From the NCBI GenBank assembly GCA_934330725.1, contig CAKRGM010000003.1:62001-126000 (forward strand): DNA of 64,000 bases. The letters are read 5' to 3'. The DNA is from an uncultured Lachnospiraceae bacterium (GTDB lineage: Bacteria; Bacillota; Clostridia; Lachnospirales; Lachnospiraceae). Below, piece by piece: positions 35,285-44,664 of the stretch (its first letter is position 1; each line of letters opens with the position of its first letter). The position numbers and the translations under genes were made by a program. The notes under the pieces were generated by a model that was given only the letters and a program-made list of their open reading frames with translations, did no database searches and had not been told where the DNA came from.

Positions 35285-37234
35285 ATGCAAAAAAAGAAAA
35301 TTTCTGCAAAAATAATGTCATTTTTACTTACATTTGTAATGATAATGACAATGGTATCAGCAACTGTGTTTGCCGGAACTAATGACAATCATGCCGGTAA
35401 AGTGCGTATTGTTGTAAAAAACGATACATATAAAAGTGAGAATGGAGCTCCATGGACTGGTACACTAATTGATACGTGGGTAGATATTGACAGTGAAAGT
35501 ACCGTAATATCCATGCTTGGTCAGGCCGCTTTACAGACACTTGGCAGTAAAGACAAAATTGATATACAGGATGGCTCATGGGGAACATATATTAATGGTA
35601 TCAATGAATTAAGCTCAGGAATGGGAAATTCATGGGCCGGCTGGATGATGCTTAAAAATGATTCTGTTACACCTAATGGCATTTCTTTTTATTCAGTTGC
35701 ACAGGGAAATGTTGAAGCAGGAGATGAATTCTCGTTCGAGTATTCACTTAATGGTGGAAGTGACATTGGTGCAGACTATAGTGACATCAATAATGTAAAA
35801 CTTGATTCTGTTGATTTTGCCGGGGCAGCATGTTCACCAGCGTTTTCTTCAGATAAAAAAGAATATGTGCTTACAGCCGGAAAAAATTCGGATTCAATGA
35901 TGATCATGCCTCATGCAGACAACAGAAACAGAGTTGTAAAGGTTACTGCTGATGGAAACGAATATAAAAGAAATGATGCAATTCCGGTAAAGGATAACAG
36001 TAAGGTTGTCATAACAGTCAGCACAAGTGATGGTACAGATAAAAGCGAATATGTGTTTAATGTTGTAAAACAAAATACCATATCAAATGAAGATTTTTAT
36101 AATGGAATGTTAAGTATTATAAATAATGATCTTAACAATGCAACATGTGAATATGGAGATGAATGGGCAGTGCTTTCAGCAGCGAGAGCCGGTATACTTT
36201 CGGAACAGAATAAGAATTCATATTATGACAGCATAAAAAATGTTCTGAATGAAAATAAGAGTGTTAATATCGATGATAAGTATCCTGCAACTACTAATGC
36301 AAGAGTAACACTTGCGTTAACAGCTATTGGTAAAAATGCAGCATCAGTAGATGGTTATAATCTTCTTGAACCATTTTCAGATACATCTGTGTTAGACAAG
36401 CAGGGAATTAATGCATATATTTATGCGCTTATCGCTTTTGATTCAAATAAATATGATATTCCACAGATTGAGAATAAAGATAATCAGGTTACAAGACAGC
36501 TTCTTGTAGATAAAATACTTGCAGCCCAGACTTCTGCAAATGGATGGGACTGGTACGGACAAGGCGCTGACCCTGATATGACTTCGATGGCTGTTCAAGC
36601 ACTTGCACCTTATTATAGCAGCAGTGAAAATGTGAAATCAGCAGTAGATAAAGCTGTTACAGCGTTATCAGATATGCAGAATCCTAATGGAAGTTATTCA
36701 AGCTGGGGAAGTGAAAGTGCATATAGCATGGCTCAGGTAATTACAGCTTTAAGTGCTGTAAAGATTAATCCTGATAACGATGTGCGTTTTGTAAAAAACG
36801 GATATTCAGTAGTAGATGCACTTAAGAATTTCTATATCGCAGGAAAAGGTATTAAAACAGCTTATGGTAATAATACAATAGATCCGTATGCCGGAGTGCA
36901 GTCTGCGTATTCGCTTGTTGCATTTGAAAGATTTACAAATAATAAAAATTCTCTTTATGATATGACAGATGCATTTGAAGTAAAGAAACCTGAAAATGGC
37001 AATACGGGTGATACAGGTAATGATGAAATAAAACCGGAAAATCCGACAGCTGGATCAGGTACAGCTGATGATAGTTCTATAAAGAATGACAGTACTTCTT
37101 CTAATGAAACAGCTGGTGCAGAAAGTCCAAAAACTGCGGATGCTTCTGATTATATCTGCTGGCTTACATTGATGATGTTATCAGTTGCTATGGCAGGAAG
37201 TTCATGTGTCATCAGACGAAGGATTGAAAAATAA
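35285..37234 (+). CDS. Cell-surface protein: DUF4430, cadherin-like and prenyltransferase-type repeat domains, sortase-like tail
   Basis: A 649-residue exported protein. Signal peptide 1-30 (cleavage after VFA). A DUF4430/transcobalamin-like domain follows (about 38-165, with WAGWMMLKNDS), then a cadherin-like beta sandwich (about 175-260), then an alpha/alpha toroid with terpene-cyclase-type repeats (about 270-565, e.g. GWDWYGQGADPDMTSMAVQA and NPNGSYSSWGSESAYSMAQV). A Ser/Thr/Asp-rich spacer leads to SPKTAD (614-619), a hydrophobic segment and an RRR tail, as in wall-anchored proteins. This domain pairing resembles animal intrinsic factor/transcobalamin; corrinoid binding is possible but unproven. 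Confidence 0.82.
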   Translation: MQKKKISAKIMSFLLTFVMIMTMVSATVFAGTNDNHAGKVRIVVKNDTYKSENGAPWTGTLIDTWVDIDSESTVISMLGQAALQTLGSKDKIDIQDGSWGTYINGINELSSGMGNSWAGWMMLKNDSVTPNGISFYSVAQGNVEAGDEFSFEYSLNGGSDIGADYSDINNVKLDSVDFAGAACSPAFSSDKKEYVLTAGKNSDSMMIMPHADNRNRVVKVTADGNEYKRNDAIPVKDNSKVVITVSTSDGTDKSEYVFNVVKQNTISNEDFYNGMLSIINNDLNNATCEYGDEWAVLSAARAGILSEQNKNSYYDSIKNVLNENKSVNIDDKYPATTNARVTLALTAIGKNAASVDGYNLLEPFSDTSVLDKQGINAYIYALIAFDSNKYDIPQIENKDNQVTRQLLVDKILAAQTSANGWDWYGQGADPDMTSMAVQALAPYYSSSENVKSAVDKAVTALSDMQNPNGSYSSWGSESAYSMAQVITALSAVKINPDNDVRFVKNGYSVVDALKNFYIAGKGIKTAYGNNTIDPYAGVQSAYSLVAFERFTNNKNSLYDMTDAFEVKKPENGNTGDTGNDEIKPENPTAGSGTADDSSIKNDSTSSNETAGAESPKTADASDYICWLTLMMLSVAMAGSSCVIRRRIEK

Positions 37235-38203
37235 ATGGTAAACTGGCTGAAAAATAAAACTAAAAAAACAAAATATCTGACAGGTGTTATTGTACTATTA
37301 GTTATTTTAATCTGTGCAGCAACAAGAATATTTGTTTATTCAGGTAGCACAAAAAAGAATCAGGCAGATACAGAAAAATTATCTGAAGAAAATTCAAAAA
37401 TGATAGTAAGTGCAGCAGATGATGCTGCACTTATTAATTCACAACTGCATAAAATGATTACAGGGGGCAGTGGGGATATATCAGATAATACAGCTGATTC
37501 GTCAAATACCGATGAAACATCTGAAAAAAATTCAGGCATTAATGCCCGGGAAAATACAGATACTGCATCATCAGACAGCGGTGATGTAAATAACACAGGT
37601 GAGGATCATGGCACATCCGGCAGTCATGGGAATTCCGGAAAGTCAGGCGGGAATACAGCGGCAAACGCAGGCAGCGGCATAAAAGAAGACACAGGCGGTC
37701 AGGACTCCGGCGGAAAAAACAATTCAGCAAATTCTTCTGATACGGGTACACCTAAAGAGGATAATGCAGGAAACAGTCAGGGCTCATCTTCAGACAATAA
37801 TCAAAATCAAAAAAAGAAGATTACCTGCAGGATAAAAATTTCATGTGCAAGTATTCTTGATAATATGGATTCGCTTAAGCCGGAGAAAAAGCAGTATGTA
37901 CCTTCTGATGGTATTATTTTAAATACGGTAACGGTGACTGTTAATGAACATGAATCGGTATATGAAGCACTTCGTAATGCCTGCAGCAGTCATGGTATTG
38001 CACTTGATTCTGAATATAGTGCCAGATATAAATCAGCATATATACGTGGCATAAATAATTTGTATGAAAAAGACTGTTTATCAACATCAGGGTGGATGTA
38101 CAGTGTTAATGGAGCTTATCCCGGTTATGGATGTGCTTTGTATGAGTTGAAAAATGGAGATTATATAGAGTGGAATTATACATGCAGGCCGGGCGATATT
38201 TAG
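37235..38203 (+). CDS. Membrane-anchored DUF4430 domain protein
   Basis: A 322-residue protein starting one base after the previous stop. An N-terminal membrane anchor (about 13-33) is followed by a long, disordered Ser/Gly/Asn/Asp linker (about 85-190) and a C-terminal DUF4430 domain (about 215-322) with the typical ending GWMYSVNGAYPGYGCALYEL and GDYIEWNYT. The linker would hold the domain across the wall. With the preceding surface protein it forms an apparent two-protein capture system; the ligand is unknown, with corrinoids the leading guess from fold resemblance. Confidence 0.8.
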   Translation: MVNWLKNKTKKTKYLTGVIVLLVILICAATRIFVYSGSTKKNQADTEKLSEENSKMIVSAADDAALINSQLHKMITGGSGDISDNTADSSNTDETSEKNSGINARENTDTASSDSGDVNNTGEDHGTSGSHGNSGKSGGNTAANAGSGIKEDTGGQDSGGKNNSANSSDTGTPKEDNAGNSQGSSSDNNQNQKKKITCRIKISCASILDNMDSLKPEKKQYVPSDGIILNTVTVTVNEHESVYEALRNACSSHGIALDSEYSARYKSAYIRGINNLYEKDCLSTSGWMYSVNGAYPGYGCALYELKNGDYIEWNYTCRPGDI

Positions 38204-38297
38204 CGTGATATGACTTTTATTGTGTGTTGCTTTTTTAAAGCTCATATTTTATAATGAAGTATAATAAAAAAGAAAAAGATGTAGATGGAGAAAATAA

Positions 38298-39620
38298 ATG
38301 AAAATAATGTTTGTTTCACTAGGCTGTGATAAGAATCTTGTTGATACGGAGAATATGCTTGGAATTTTAAGAGATCATGGATTTGAATTCACAGATGATG
38401 AAACGCAGGCAGATGTTATAGCAGTAAATACATGCTGTTTTATTAATGATGCAAAGCAGGAGAGTATTGATACAATATTAGATATGGCAGAATACAAGAA
38501 AACCGGAAAGTGTAAAGCACTTATTGTATCAGGATGTCTTGCACATCGTTATAAGGACGAGATAACGAAAGAAATTCCTGAAGTAGATGCTATAGTAGGA
38601 ACTTCCTCATATGATAAGATTGCAGAAGTGGTCGACAGCGTTTTAGAAGGAAAAGGTATAAATAAAGTTGAAGATACTGACAGGATGCCGCAGGTAAGTA
38701 ATAAGCGTATTGTTACAACCGGAGGGTATTATGAATATTTAAAGATTGCAGAAGGGTGTGATAAACACTGCACATATTGTATAATAACATCAATACGTGG
38801 TAACTACAGAAGTTATCCGTTTGAATACCTTATAGAACAGGCAAAGTATCTTGTAGAAGGAGGCGCAAAGGAACTTATTCTTGTAGCACAGGAAACTACA
38901 ATGTATGGAATTGACCTGTATGGAAAAAAGTCACTTCCACAGCTCCTTGAAAAACTTTCAGAAATTGATGGACTCGAATGGATAAGAATTTTGTATTGTT
39001 ATCCTGAGGAAATAACAGATGAGCTTATCGATACGATAAAAAGACTTCCTAAGGTCTGTAATTATCTGGATATGCCGATTCAGCATGCAAGTGACAGAAT
39101 TTTAAAGAGAATGGGAAGACGAACAAGCAAAGATGAACTTGTTTCTGTTATTGGAAAACTCAGAAAGAATATACCTGATATTGCGTTAAGAACAACGCTT
39201 ATTACAGGATTTCCGGGTGAAACAGATGAAGATCAGCAGGAACTGCTTGATTTTGTTGACAGAATGGAATTTGACAGACTTGGTGTGTTCACATATTCAC
39301 CGGAAGAGGGAACGCCTGCAGCAAATATGCCTGATCAGATAGATGAAAGCATAAAACAGCAAAGACGTGATGAAATAATGCAGCTTCAGCAGCAGGTGTC
39401 AATTGATAAGTCAAGTGAATGTATTGATAAGGTAATTGATGTCATGGTTGAGGGTAAAATTGCAGATGATGACGCATATGTTGGACGTTCATATAAGGAT
39501 GCACCAAATGTAGACGGTTATGTATTTATTAATACTAATGCGAATCTTATGTCAGGTGATATCGTAAAGGTAAAAATAACCGGAGCCATGGAATATGATC
39601 TGATCGGAGAATTGTGTTAA
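38298..39620 (+). CDS. rimO: Ribosomal protein S12 methylthiotransferase RimO
   Basis: A 440-residue radical-SAM methylthiotransferase. The N-terminal UPF0004 domain carries cluster ligands Cys10, one of the Cys in NTCCF (about 46) and Cys80. The radical SAM CxxxCxxC is Cys154-Cys158-Cys161 in AEGCDKHCTYC. A TRAM domain ends the protein (about 375-440). It adds a methylthio group to the conserved Asp of S12. MFVSLGCDKNLVD at the N-terminus distinguishes RimO from MiaB. pgsA follows. Confidence 0.95.
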   Translation: MKIMFVSLGCDKNLVDTENMLGILRDHGFEFTDDETQADVIAVNTCCFINDAKQESIDTILDMAEYKKTGKCKALIVSGCLAHRYKDEITKEIPEVDAIVGTSSYDKIAEVVDSVLEGKGINKVEDTDRMPQVSNKRIVTTGGYYEYLKIAEGCDKHCTYCIITSIRGNYRSYPFEYLIEQAKYLVEGGAKELILVAQETTMYGIDLYGKKSLPQLLEKLSEIDGLEWIRILYCYPEEITDELIDTIKRLPKVCNYLDMPIQHASDRILKRMGRRTSKDELVSVIGKLRKNIPDIALRTTLITGFPGETDEDQQELLDFVDRMEFDRLGVFTYSPEEGTPAANMPDQIDESIKQQRRDEIMQLQQQVSIDKSSECIDKVIDVMVEGKIADDDAYVGRSYKDAPNVDGYVFINTNANLMSGDIVKVKITGAMEYDLIGELC

Positions 39621-39662
39621 AAGTGTATTTAATCGGGAAAATAAAGATATAGGAGGCTAATA

Positions 39663-40205
39663 ATGAATTTACCTAATAGATTAACTATAATAAGAACGGT
39701 CATGATACCGTTTTTCCTTATATTTATGTATACCGATTTCTGGGGGAATACTAATAAAATAATTGCAGTTGCCATATTCATTGCAGCATGTATAACTGAT
39801 TTCCTTGATGGAAGGATAGCCAGAAAGAAAAATATGGTAACCAATTTTGGAAAGTTTATGGATCCTCTTGCGGATAAACTTCTGGTATGTTCTGCGTTAA
39901 TTGCACTTGTTGACCTTGGAAAAGTACAATCCTGGGTAGTTATAGTGATAGTAGCAAGGGAATTTATTATAAGCGGATTCAGACTGGTTGCATCTGATAG
40001 TGGCGTAGTTATAGCAGCAAGCTACTGGGGAAAGTTTAAGACAACATTCCAGATGATAATGATAATATTACTGGTTCTTGATATTGACTGGCCATTTATG
40101 CCTGTAATTGAGCAGGTTGTAATTTATGTGGCAGTGGCGCTGACAATAATTTCACTTATTGATTATATAGTAAAAAATCATAAAGTTTTTTCTGAAAAAC
40201 AATAA
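39663..40205 (+). CDS. pgsA: CDP-diacylglycerol-glycerol-3-phosphate phosphatidyltransferase
   Basis: A 180-residue membrane enzyme that makes phosphatidylglycerophosphate. The CDP-alcohol phosphotransferase signature is complete: DFLDGRIARKKNMVTNFGKF followed by MDPLADK (about 43-69). The N-terminus MNLPNRLTIIRTVMIPFFL is typical of PgsA. AGGAGG precedes the ATG. The order rimO-pgsA-cinA-recA is common in Firmicutes. Confidence 0.95.
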   Translation: MNLPNRLTIIRTVMIPFFLIFMYTDFWGNTNKIIAVAIFIAACITDFLDGRIARKKNMVTNFGKFMDPLADKLLVCSALIALVDLGKVQSWVVIVIVAREFIISGFRLVASDSGVVIAASYWGKFKTTFQMIMIILLVLDIDWPFMPVIEQVVIYVAVALTIISLIDYIVKNHKVFSEKQ

Positions 40206-40252
40206 AAATGATAAATATTATGTAATCAGTAAAACAATGGAGGTTTGGTTTA

Positions 40253-40738
40253 ATGTGTCAATTAAATATAAATAATCTGGCGGCAGAGACAGTTGCATTG
40301 TTAAAAAAGAACAATCTTATTGTTTCTACTGCCGAGTCATGTACAGGAGGGCTGCTTGCTTCATCAATAGTTGATATTGCGGGCGCCTCGTCTGTTTTTA
40401 AGGAAGGATATATTACATATTGTGATGAAGTAAAGAACCGTATACTTGGTGTTACACACGAAACTCTTGATAGATATAAAGCAGTAAGCGCGCAGACGGC
40501 ATGTGAGATGGCTTTTGGTACCCATAAACTTTCAGGCGCAGATATATGTATTAGCATTACAGGAGTGGCAGGGCCTGATATTGAAGATGGAAAGCCTGTT
40601 GGACTTGTATATATAGGATTATATTTTAATGGTAAAACAAATGCTTTTGAATATAATTTTACAGGTGACAGGGAACAAATTAGAAAAAGTACGGTTAAGG
40701 AAGCTTTTGAAATAATAAAAAAAGTGGTACAGAAATAG
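40253..40738 (+). CDS. pncC: CinA C-terminal domain / nicotinamide-nucleotide amidase
   Basis: A 161-residue stand-alone CinA C-terminal domain. Signature stretches: VSTAESCTGGLLASSIVDIAG (about 24-44), FKEGYITYCDEVKNRILGV, SGADICISITGVAGPD and KPVGLVYIGL. Proteins of this type deamidate NMN to nicotinic acid mononucleotide. The N-terminal CinA domain is absent. Ends about 200 bases before recA, the usual neighbour. Confidence 0.93.
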   Translation: MCQLNINNLAAETVALLKKNNLIVSTAESCTGGLLASSIVDIAGASSVFKEGYITYCDEVKNRILGVTHETLDRYKAVSAQTACEMAFGTHKLSGADICISITGVAGPDIEDGKPVGLVYIGLYFNGKTNAFEYNFTGDREQIRKSTVKEAFEIIKKVVQK

Positions 40739-40843
40739 AAAAAATAAATATGCAATATATACTAAAAATAAATAAAATACATAAAAGGTATTTGCATAAA
40801 ACTGATAATGTGATAATATGATATTGCATTTATTCCAGTATGC

Positions 40844-40916
40844 ACGAACAAATATTCGTTTTCAGCTTGACAATTGCCATTCGGTATAATATTATAATTA
40901 CAACGAACAGATGTTC
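40844..40916 (+). promoter_or_regulatory. recA promoter flanked by two LexA (SOS) boxes
   Basis: TTGACA (40867-40872), a 17-base gap and TATTAT (40890-40895) form a good promoter. CGAACAAATATTCG lies just upstream (40844-40857) and CGAACAGATGTTCA just downstream (40903-40916); both match the Gram-positive LexA consensus CGAAC-N4-GTTCG. LexA repression released on DNA damage is inferred. Confidence 0.82.
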
Positions 40917-40935
40917 ATAAATAAGGAGAGTATAT

Positions 40936-42012
40936 ATGTTAAAAGATGAGAAGTTAAAAGCACTTGATGCTGCGATATCTAATATTGAGAAACAATTTGG
41001 AAAAGGTTCTGTAATGAAGCTTGGTGAATCAAATGTCAATTTTAATGTTGAATCAGTACCTACAGGATCTTTAAGTCTTGATATTGCCTTAGGACTTGGA
41101 GGAGTTCCAAAGGGAAGAATTATTGAAGTATATGGACCGGAATCAAGTGGTAAAACTACAGTAGCACTTCATATGGTAGCGGAAGTACAGAAACGTGGTG
41201 GTATAGCGGGATTTATTGATGCAGAACATGCGTTGGATCCTGTGTATGCTAAGAATATAGGAGTTGATATTGATAATTTATACATTTCACAGCCGGATAG
41301 TGGTGAACAGGCATTAGAGATTACTGAAACAATGGTAAGATCAGGTGCTATAGATATCGTTATTGTCGATTCAGTAGCAGCACTTGTACCAAAAGCAGAA
41401 ATCGATGGAGATATGGGAGACTCGCATGTTGGTTTACAGGCAAGGCTTATGTCTCAGGCATTGAGAAAACTTACACCGGTAGTCAGCAAGAATAACTGCG
41501 TGGTTATATTTATAAACCAGCTTAGAGAGAAAGTCGGAGTTATGTTTGGAAATCCTGAAACAACTACAGGTGGAAGGGCACTTAAGTTTTATTCATCAGT
41601 ACGTCTTGATGTAAGAAGAATAGAAACATTAAAACAGGGCGGAGAGGTTGTAGGAAACCGTACCAGGGTAAAAGTGGTAAAGAATAAGGTAGCACCGCCA
41701 TTTAAAGAGGCTGAATTTGATATTATGTTTGGTAAGGGAATATCGGTAGAAGGAGATATTCTTGATTTGGCGGCTAATGTTGGTATTGTCCAGAAAAGCG
41801 GCGCATGGTTTGCATATAATGACAATAAGATTGGACAGGGACGTGAGAATGCAAAGCAGTTTCTTATACAGAATCCGGACATAATGAATGAAATCGAGCA
41901 GAAGGTAAGGAATTATTATCAACTTGATGGTGCAGAAAAAGAGACTGATAATGAAAATGTGGCTGATAAGACGGAATCTGCTGGTAAGTCTGACACAAAG
42001 AAGAAAGCGTAA
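40936..42012 (+). CDS. recA: Recombinase RecA
   Basis: A 358-residue recombinase of normal length. Walker A is GPESSGKTT (about 67-75); other landmarks are IDAEHALDP, YISQPDSGEQALEI, VDSVAALVPKAEIDGDMGDS, FINQLREKVGVMFGNPETTTGGRALKF, and the acidic/Lys-rich C-terminus. It polymerises on single-stranded DNA for repair and triggers LexA cleavage. Preceded by two SOS boxes and followed by recX. Confidence 0.98.
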   Translation: MLKDEKLKALDAAISNIEKQFGKGSVMKLGESNVNFNVESVPTGSLSLDIALGLGGVPKGRIIEVYGPESSGKTTVALHMVAEVQKRGGIAGFIDAEHALDPVYAKNIGVDIDNLYISQPDSGEQALEITETMVRSGAIDIVIVDSVAALVPKAEIDGDMGDSHVGLQARLMSQALRKLTPVVSKNNCVVIFINQLREKVGVMFGNPETTTGGRALKFYSSVRLDVRRIETLKQGGEVVGNRTRVKVVKNKVAPPFKEAEFDIMFGKGISVEGDILDLAANVGIVQKSGAWFAYNDNKIGQGRENAKQFLIQNPDIMNEIEQKVRNYYQLDGAEKETDNENVADKTESAGKSDTKKKA

Positions 42013-42017
42013 TATGA

Positions 42018-42668
42018 ATGTATTATAATGATATTGAATTAATAGTGACGCAGATTAAGGATATATCAAGTAAACGCAGGCTCATTTATATAAATTATGA
42101 GCCTGCATTTGCTTTATATAACTCTGAAATAAAAAAATATAATATAGAACCGGAACATGCAGTGAGTCATGAAACATTAATGAAAATTAATTCTGAAATA
42201 TTGTATAAAAGAGCGCTGACAAGAGCTGTCAGCCTTTTAAAAGATAAAGATTACACAGAGTATGAACTTAAAAATAAACTCAAAAAATCATATTATTCAG
42301 ATTATGCAGTAGATAATGTAATAGAATATGTAAAACAGCATAGGTATGTGGATGATGAAAGATATGCTTATAATTATATTAATTTCAAATCAGGTACTAA
42401 AAGCAGATATCAGATTATGTATTTCTTAAAGAATAAAGGTATTAGTAAAAATATAATTGATAGCTGTTGTGAAGAATTTTATGCTGAAAACGGAGAAGTT
42501 GAACTAAATAGTCTTATTGATAAAATAAAGCGATTAAATATTCCGGCTGAAGATTTTTCTTACGAAAAAAAATGTAAAATAATAAATAAGTTTTATAGAA
42601 AAGGATTTAATGTCGATTTGATTAAAAAAGCACTTGATATTGTGTTTGCAGATGTAGATAACTACTAG
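42018..42668 (+). CDS. recX: RecX family regulator of RecA
   Basis: A 216-residue helical protein with three-helix RecX repeats; recognised by ALTRAVSLLKDKDYTEYELKNKL (about 65-87), VIEYVKQHRYVDDERYAYNYI (about 100-121) and YQIMYFLKNKGISKNIID. It normally inhibits or tunes RecA filaments. It begins six bases after recA, an arrangement conserved in many bacteria. The RBS is weak, so it may be made by translational coupling at lower level than RecA. Confidence 0.85.
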   Translation: MYYNDIELIVTQIKDISSKRRLIYINYEPAFALYNSEIKKYNIEPEHAVSHETLMKINSEILYKRALTRAVSLLKDKDYTEYELKNKLKKSYYSDYAVDNVIEYVKQHRYVDDERYAYNYINFKSGTKSRYQIMYFLKNKGISKNIIDSCCEEFYAENGEVELNSLIDKIKRLNIPAEDFSYEKKCKIINKFYRKGFNVDLIKKALDIVFADVDNY

Positions 42669-42739
42669 TTTTTCTTGACAATGCATATATTTAAGTATAA
42701 AATTATGTTATTGTATGTTTATACAATTAAAACTAAATA

Positions 42740-42752
42740 AGGAGGTGCTCCT
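42740..42752 (+). promoter_or_regulatory. Hairpin occluding the rny ribosome binding site
   Basis: AGGAG (42740-42744) is fully complementary to CTCCT (42748-42752) around a GTG loop. The GTG start codon of rny follows immediately. The Shine-Dalgarno would be buried whenever this five-pair helix forms. Confidence 0.45.
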
Positions 42753-44297
42753 GTGTCAGTTGTTATCGCTATAATTGCTACATTAATTATAGTCGCACCT
42801 ATCACATGGCTTATTTCTTCGAATATTCAGAAGAAAATTAACGATGCTAAGATTGGCAACGCTAATGATAAGGCCAGAGAGATAATAGATGATGCTTTAA
42901 AAGTGGCTGAGACAAAGAAAAAAGAGGCACTCTTAGAGGTTAAAGAGGAATCTTTAAAGACTAAGAATGAACTTGAGCGAGAGACTAAGGAAAGACGTAC
43001 TGAATTACAAAAGTATGAAAGACGAGTTCTTGCAAAGGAAGAGTCTCTTGATAAGAAAATCGAAGCTGTAGAGAAGCGCGACTTGAGCATTGCCAGGAAA
43101 GAAGAAGAACTTGGCAGAATGAAGCAGGAAGTTGATGAACTTGAACAGAAGCGACAGAAGGAACTTGAAAGAATCTCAGGATTGACCTCCGAACAGGCAA
43201 AAGAATATCTATTAAAGACTGTTGAAGACGAAGTTAAACATGATACTGCGATAATGGTAAAAACATTAGAAAGCAGAGCAAAAGAGGAAGCAGATAAAAA
43301 GGCAAAGGAATATGTTGTTTCAGCTATTCAGCGTTGCGCAGCGGATCACGTTGCAGAAACGACTATTTCAGTTGTACAGCTTCCTAATGACGAAATGAAA
43401 GGCCGCATAATTGGTAGAGAGGGTAGAAACATAAGAACATTAGAAACTCTTACCGGTGTAGAACTTATTATTGATGATACACCAGAAGCGGTAGTTTTAT
43501 CGGGCTTTGATCCAATAAGAAGAGAGGTTGCAAGAATTGCCCTTGAGAAGCTGATTCTTGATGGACGTATTCATCCGGCAAGAATTGAGGAAATGGTTGA
43601 AAAAGCTCAGAAAGAAGTCGAGGTATTAATTAAAGAAGAAGGTGAAGCCGCAACCCTTGAGGTTGGCGTTCATGGAATTCATCCGGAATTAGTAAAATTA
43701 CTCGGAAGGATGCGTTTCAGGACAAGTTATGGACAAAATGCATTAAAACATTCAATTGAAGTAGCACAACTTTCTGGTTTGTTAGCTGGTGAGATAGGTG
43801 TTGATATCAAGCTTGCTAAAAGAGCTGGTTTATTACATGATATTGGTAAATCAGTTGATCATGAAATTGAAGGCTCACATGTTCAGATTGGTGTTGATTT
43901 ATGTAAGCGTTATAAAGAATCCCCAATCGTAATTAATGCTGTAGAAGCACATCATGGTGACGTTGAACCGGAAAGTTTGATAGCATGTATCGTACAGGCA
44001 GCTGATACTATTTCAGCAGCAAGACCGGGTGCAAGAAGAGAAACGTTAGAAACTTATACAAACAGACTTAAACAATTAGAAGATATTACAAATTCCTTTA
44101 AGGGAGTTGAAAAGTCATTTGCCATTCAGGCAGGTAGAGAGATTCGTGTAATGGTAGTTCCTGAAGTTGTTAATGATTCAGATATGGTACTTATGGCAAG
44201 AGATATTTCTAAGCAGATTGAAGAGCAGATGGAATATCCTGGACAGATTAAAGTAAGTGTAATTAGAGAATCCAGAGCCGTCGACTATGCAAAATAA
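42753..44297 (+). CDS. rny: Ribonuclease Y
   Basis: A 514-residue endoribonuclease that starts mRNA decay at the membrane. N-terminal membrane helix (about 1-25), a long Lys/Glu coiled coil (about 26-200), a KH domain (GRIIGREGRNIRTLETLTGV, about 213-232) and an HD domain with AGLLHDIGKSVDHEIEGSH (about 355-374). Length is normal. GTG start with GGAGG upstream, though the RBS lies in a self-complementary hairpin. A strong terminator follows. Confidence 0.96.
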   Translation: MSVVIAIIATLIIVAPITWLISSNIQKKINDAKIGNANDKAREIIDDALKVAETKKKEALLEVKEESLKTKNELERETKERRTELQKYERRVLAKEESLDKKIEAVEKRDLSIARKEEELGRMKQEVDELEQKRQKELERISGLTSEQAKEYLLKTVEDEVKHDTAIMVKTLESRAKEEADKKAKEYVVSAIQRCAADHVAETTISVVQLPNDEMKGRIIGREGRNIRTLETLTGVELIIDDTPEAVVLSGFDPIRREVARIALEKLILDGRIHPARIEEMVEKAQKEVEVLIKEEGEAATLEVGVHGIHPELVKLLGRMRFRTSYGQNALKHSIEVAQLSGLLAGEIGVDIKLAKRAGLLHDIGKSVDHEIEGSHVQIGVDLCKRYKESPIVINAVEAHHGDVEPESLIACIVQAADTISAARPGARRETLETYTNRLKQLEDITNSFKGVEKSFAIQAGREIRVMVVPEVVNDSDMVLMARDISKQIEEQMEYPGQIKVSVIRESRAVDYAK

Positions 44298-44317
44298 TTA
44301 ATATTATGGAATGAGAC

Positions 44318-44356
44318 AAGCCTTTAAATCTTAATATATAAGATTTAAAGGCTTTT
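44318..44356 (+). terminator. Rho-independent terminator after rny
   Basis: AAGCCTTTAAATCTTA (44318-44333) pairs with the mirrored TAAGATTTAAAGGCTT (44339-44354) and runs into TTTTTT. Confidence 0.9.
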
Positions 44357-44577
44357 TTATGTAATGTCTTATATAGTGTTTTATGTAATGTCTTTATACA
44401 AAGATAAGCTACTCATGTAATATGAATGATACTTAAATTTATTATGCTTTTCTACAAAATAAGTTAATAAAAAAAGGGCGATAACATCGAGAACGTTAAT
44501 AATGTAAAGAAAAATCTCAAAAATTCTTAATAAAATTACATATTTTTGGATATAAGTTCAAATAAATAATCGTAGTA

Positions 44578-44606
44578 TTGATTTTTATATAAATAAAGTG
44601 TATTAT
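44578..44606 (+). promoter_or_regulatory. Promoter of the aminotransferase gene
   Basis: TTGATT (44578-44583) and TATTAT (44601-44606) have 17-base spacing. The start codon is about 59 bases downstream of the -10 box. Confidence 0.6.
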
Positions 44607-44664
44607 GTTAAAAGTTTATGGAAACATATGAAGAATAAAACTAAAATAAGAATGGAGAATTTTT

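Larger units (their letters stand above)
44298..44664. other. Intergenic region after rny
   Basis: A 367-base gap holding the rny terminator (44318-44356), about 220 AT-rich bases without recognisable signals, and the promoter of the aminotransferase gene (44578-44606). Confidence 0.7.

Noticed and set aside
37560..37760. Opposite-strand ORFs within the Ser/Gly-rich linker gene
   Set aside because: Compositional shadows of a low-complexity coding region, with no RBS or recognisable product.
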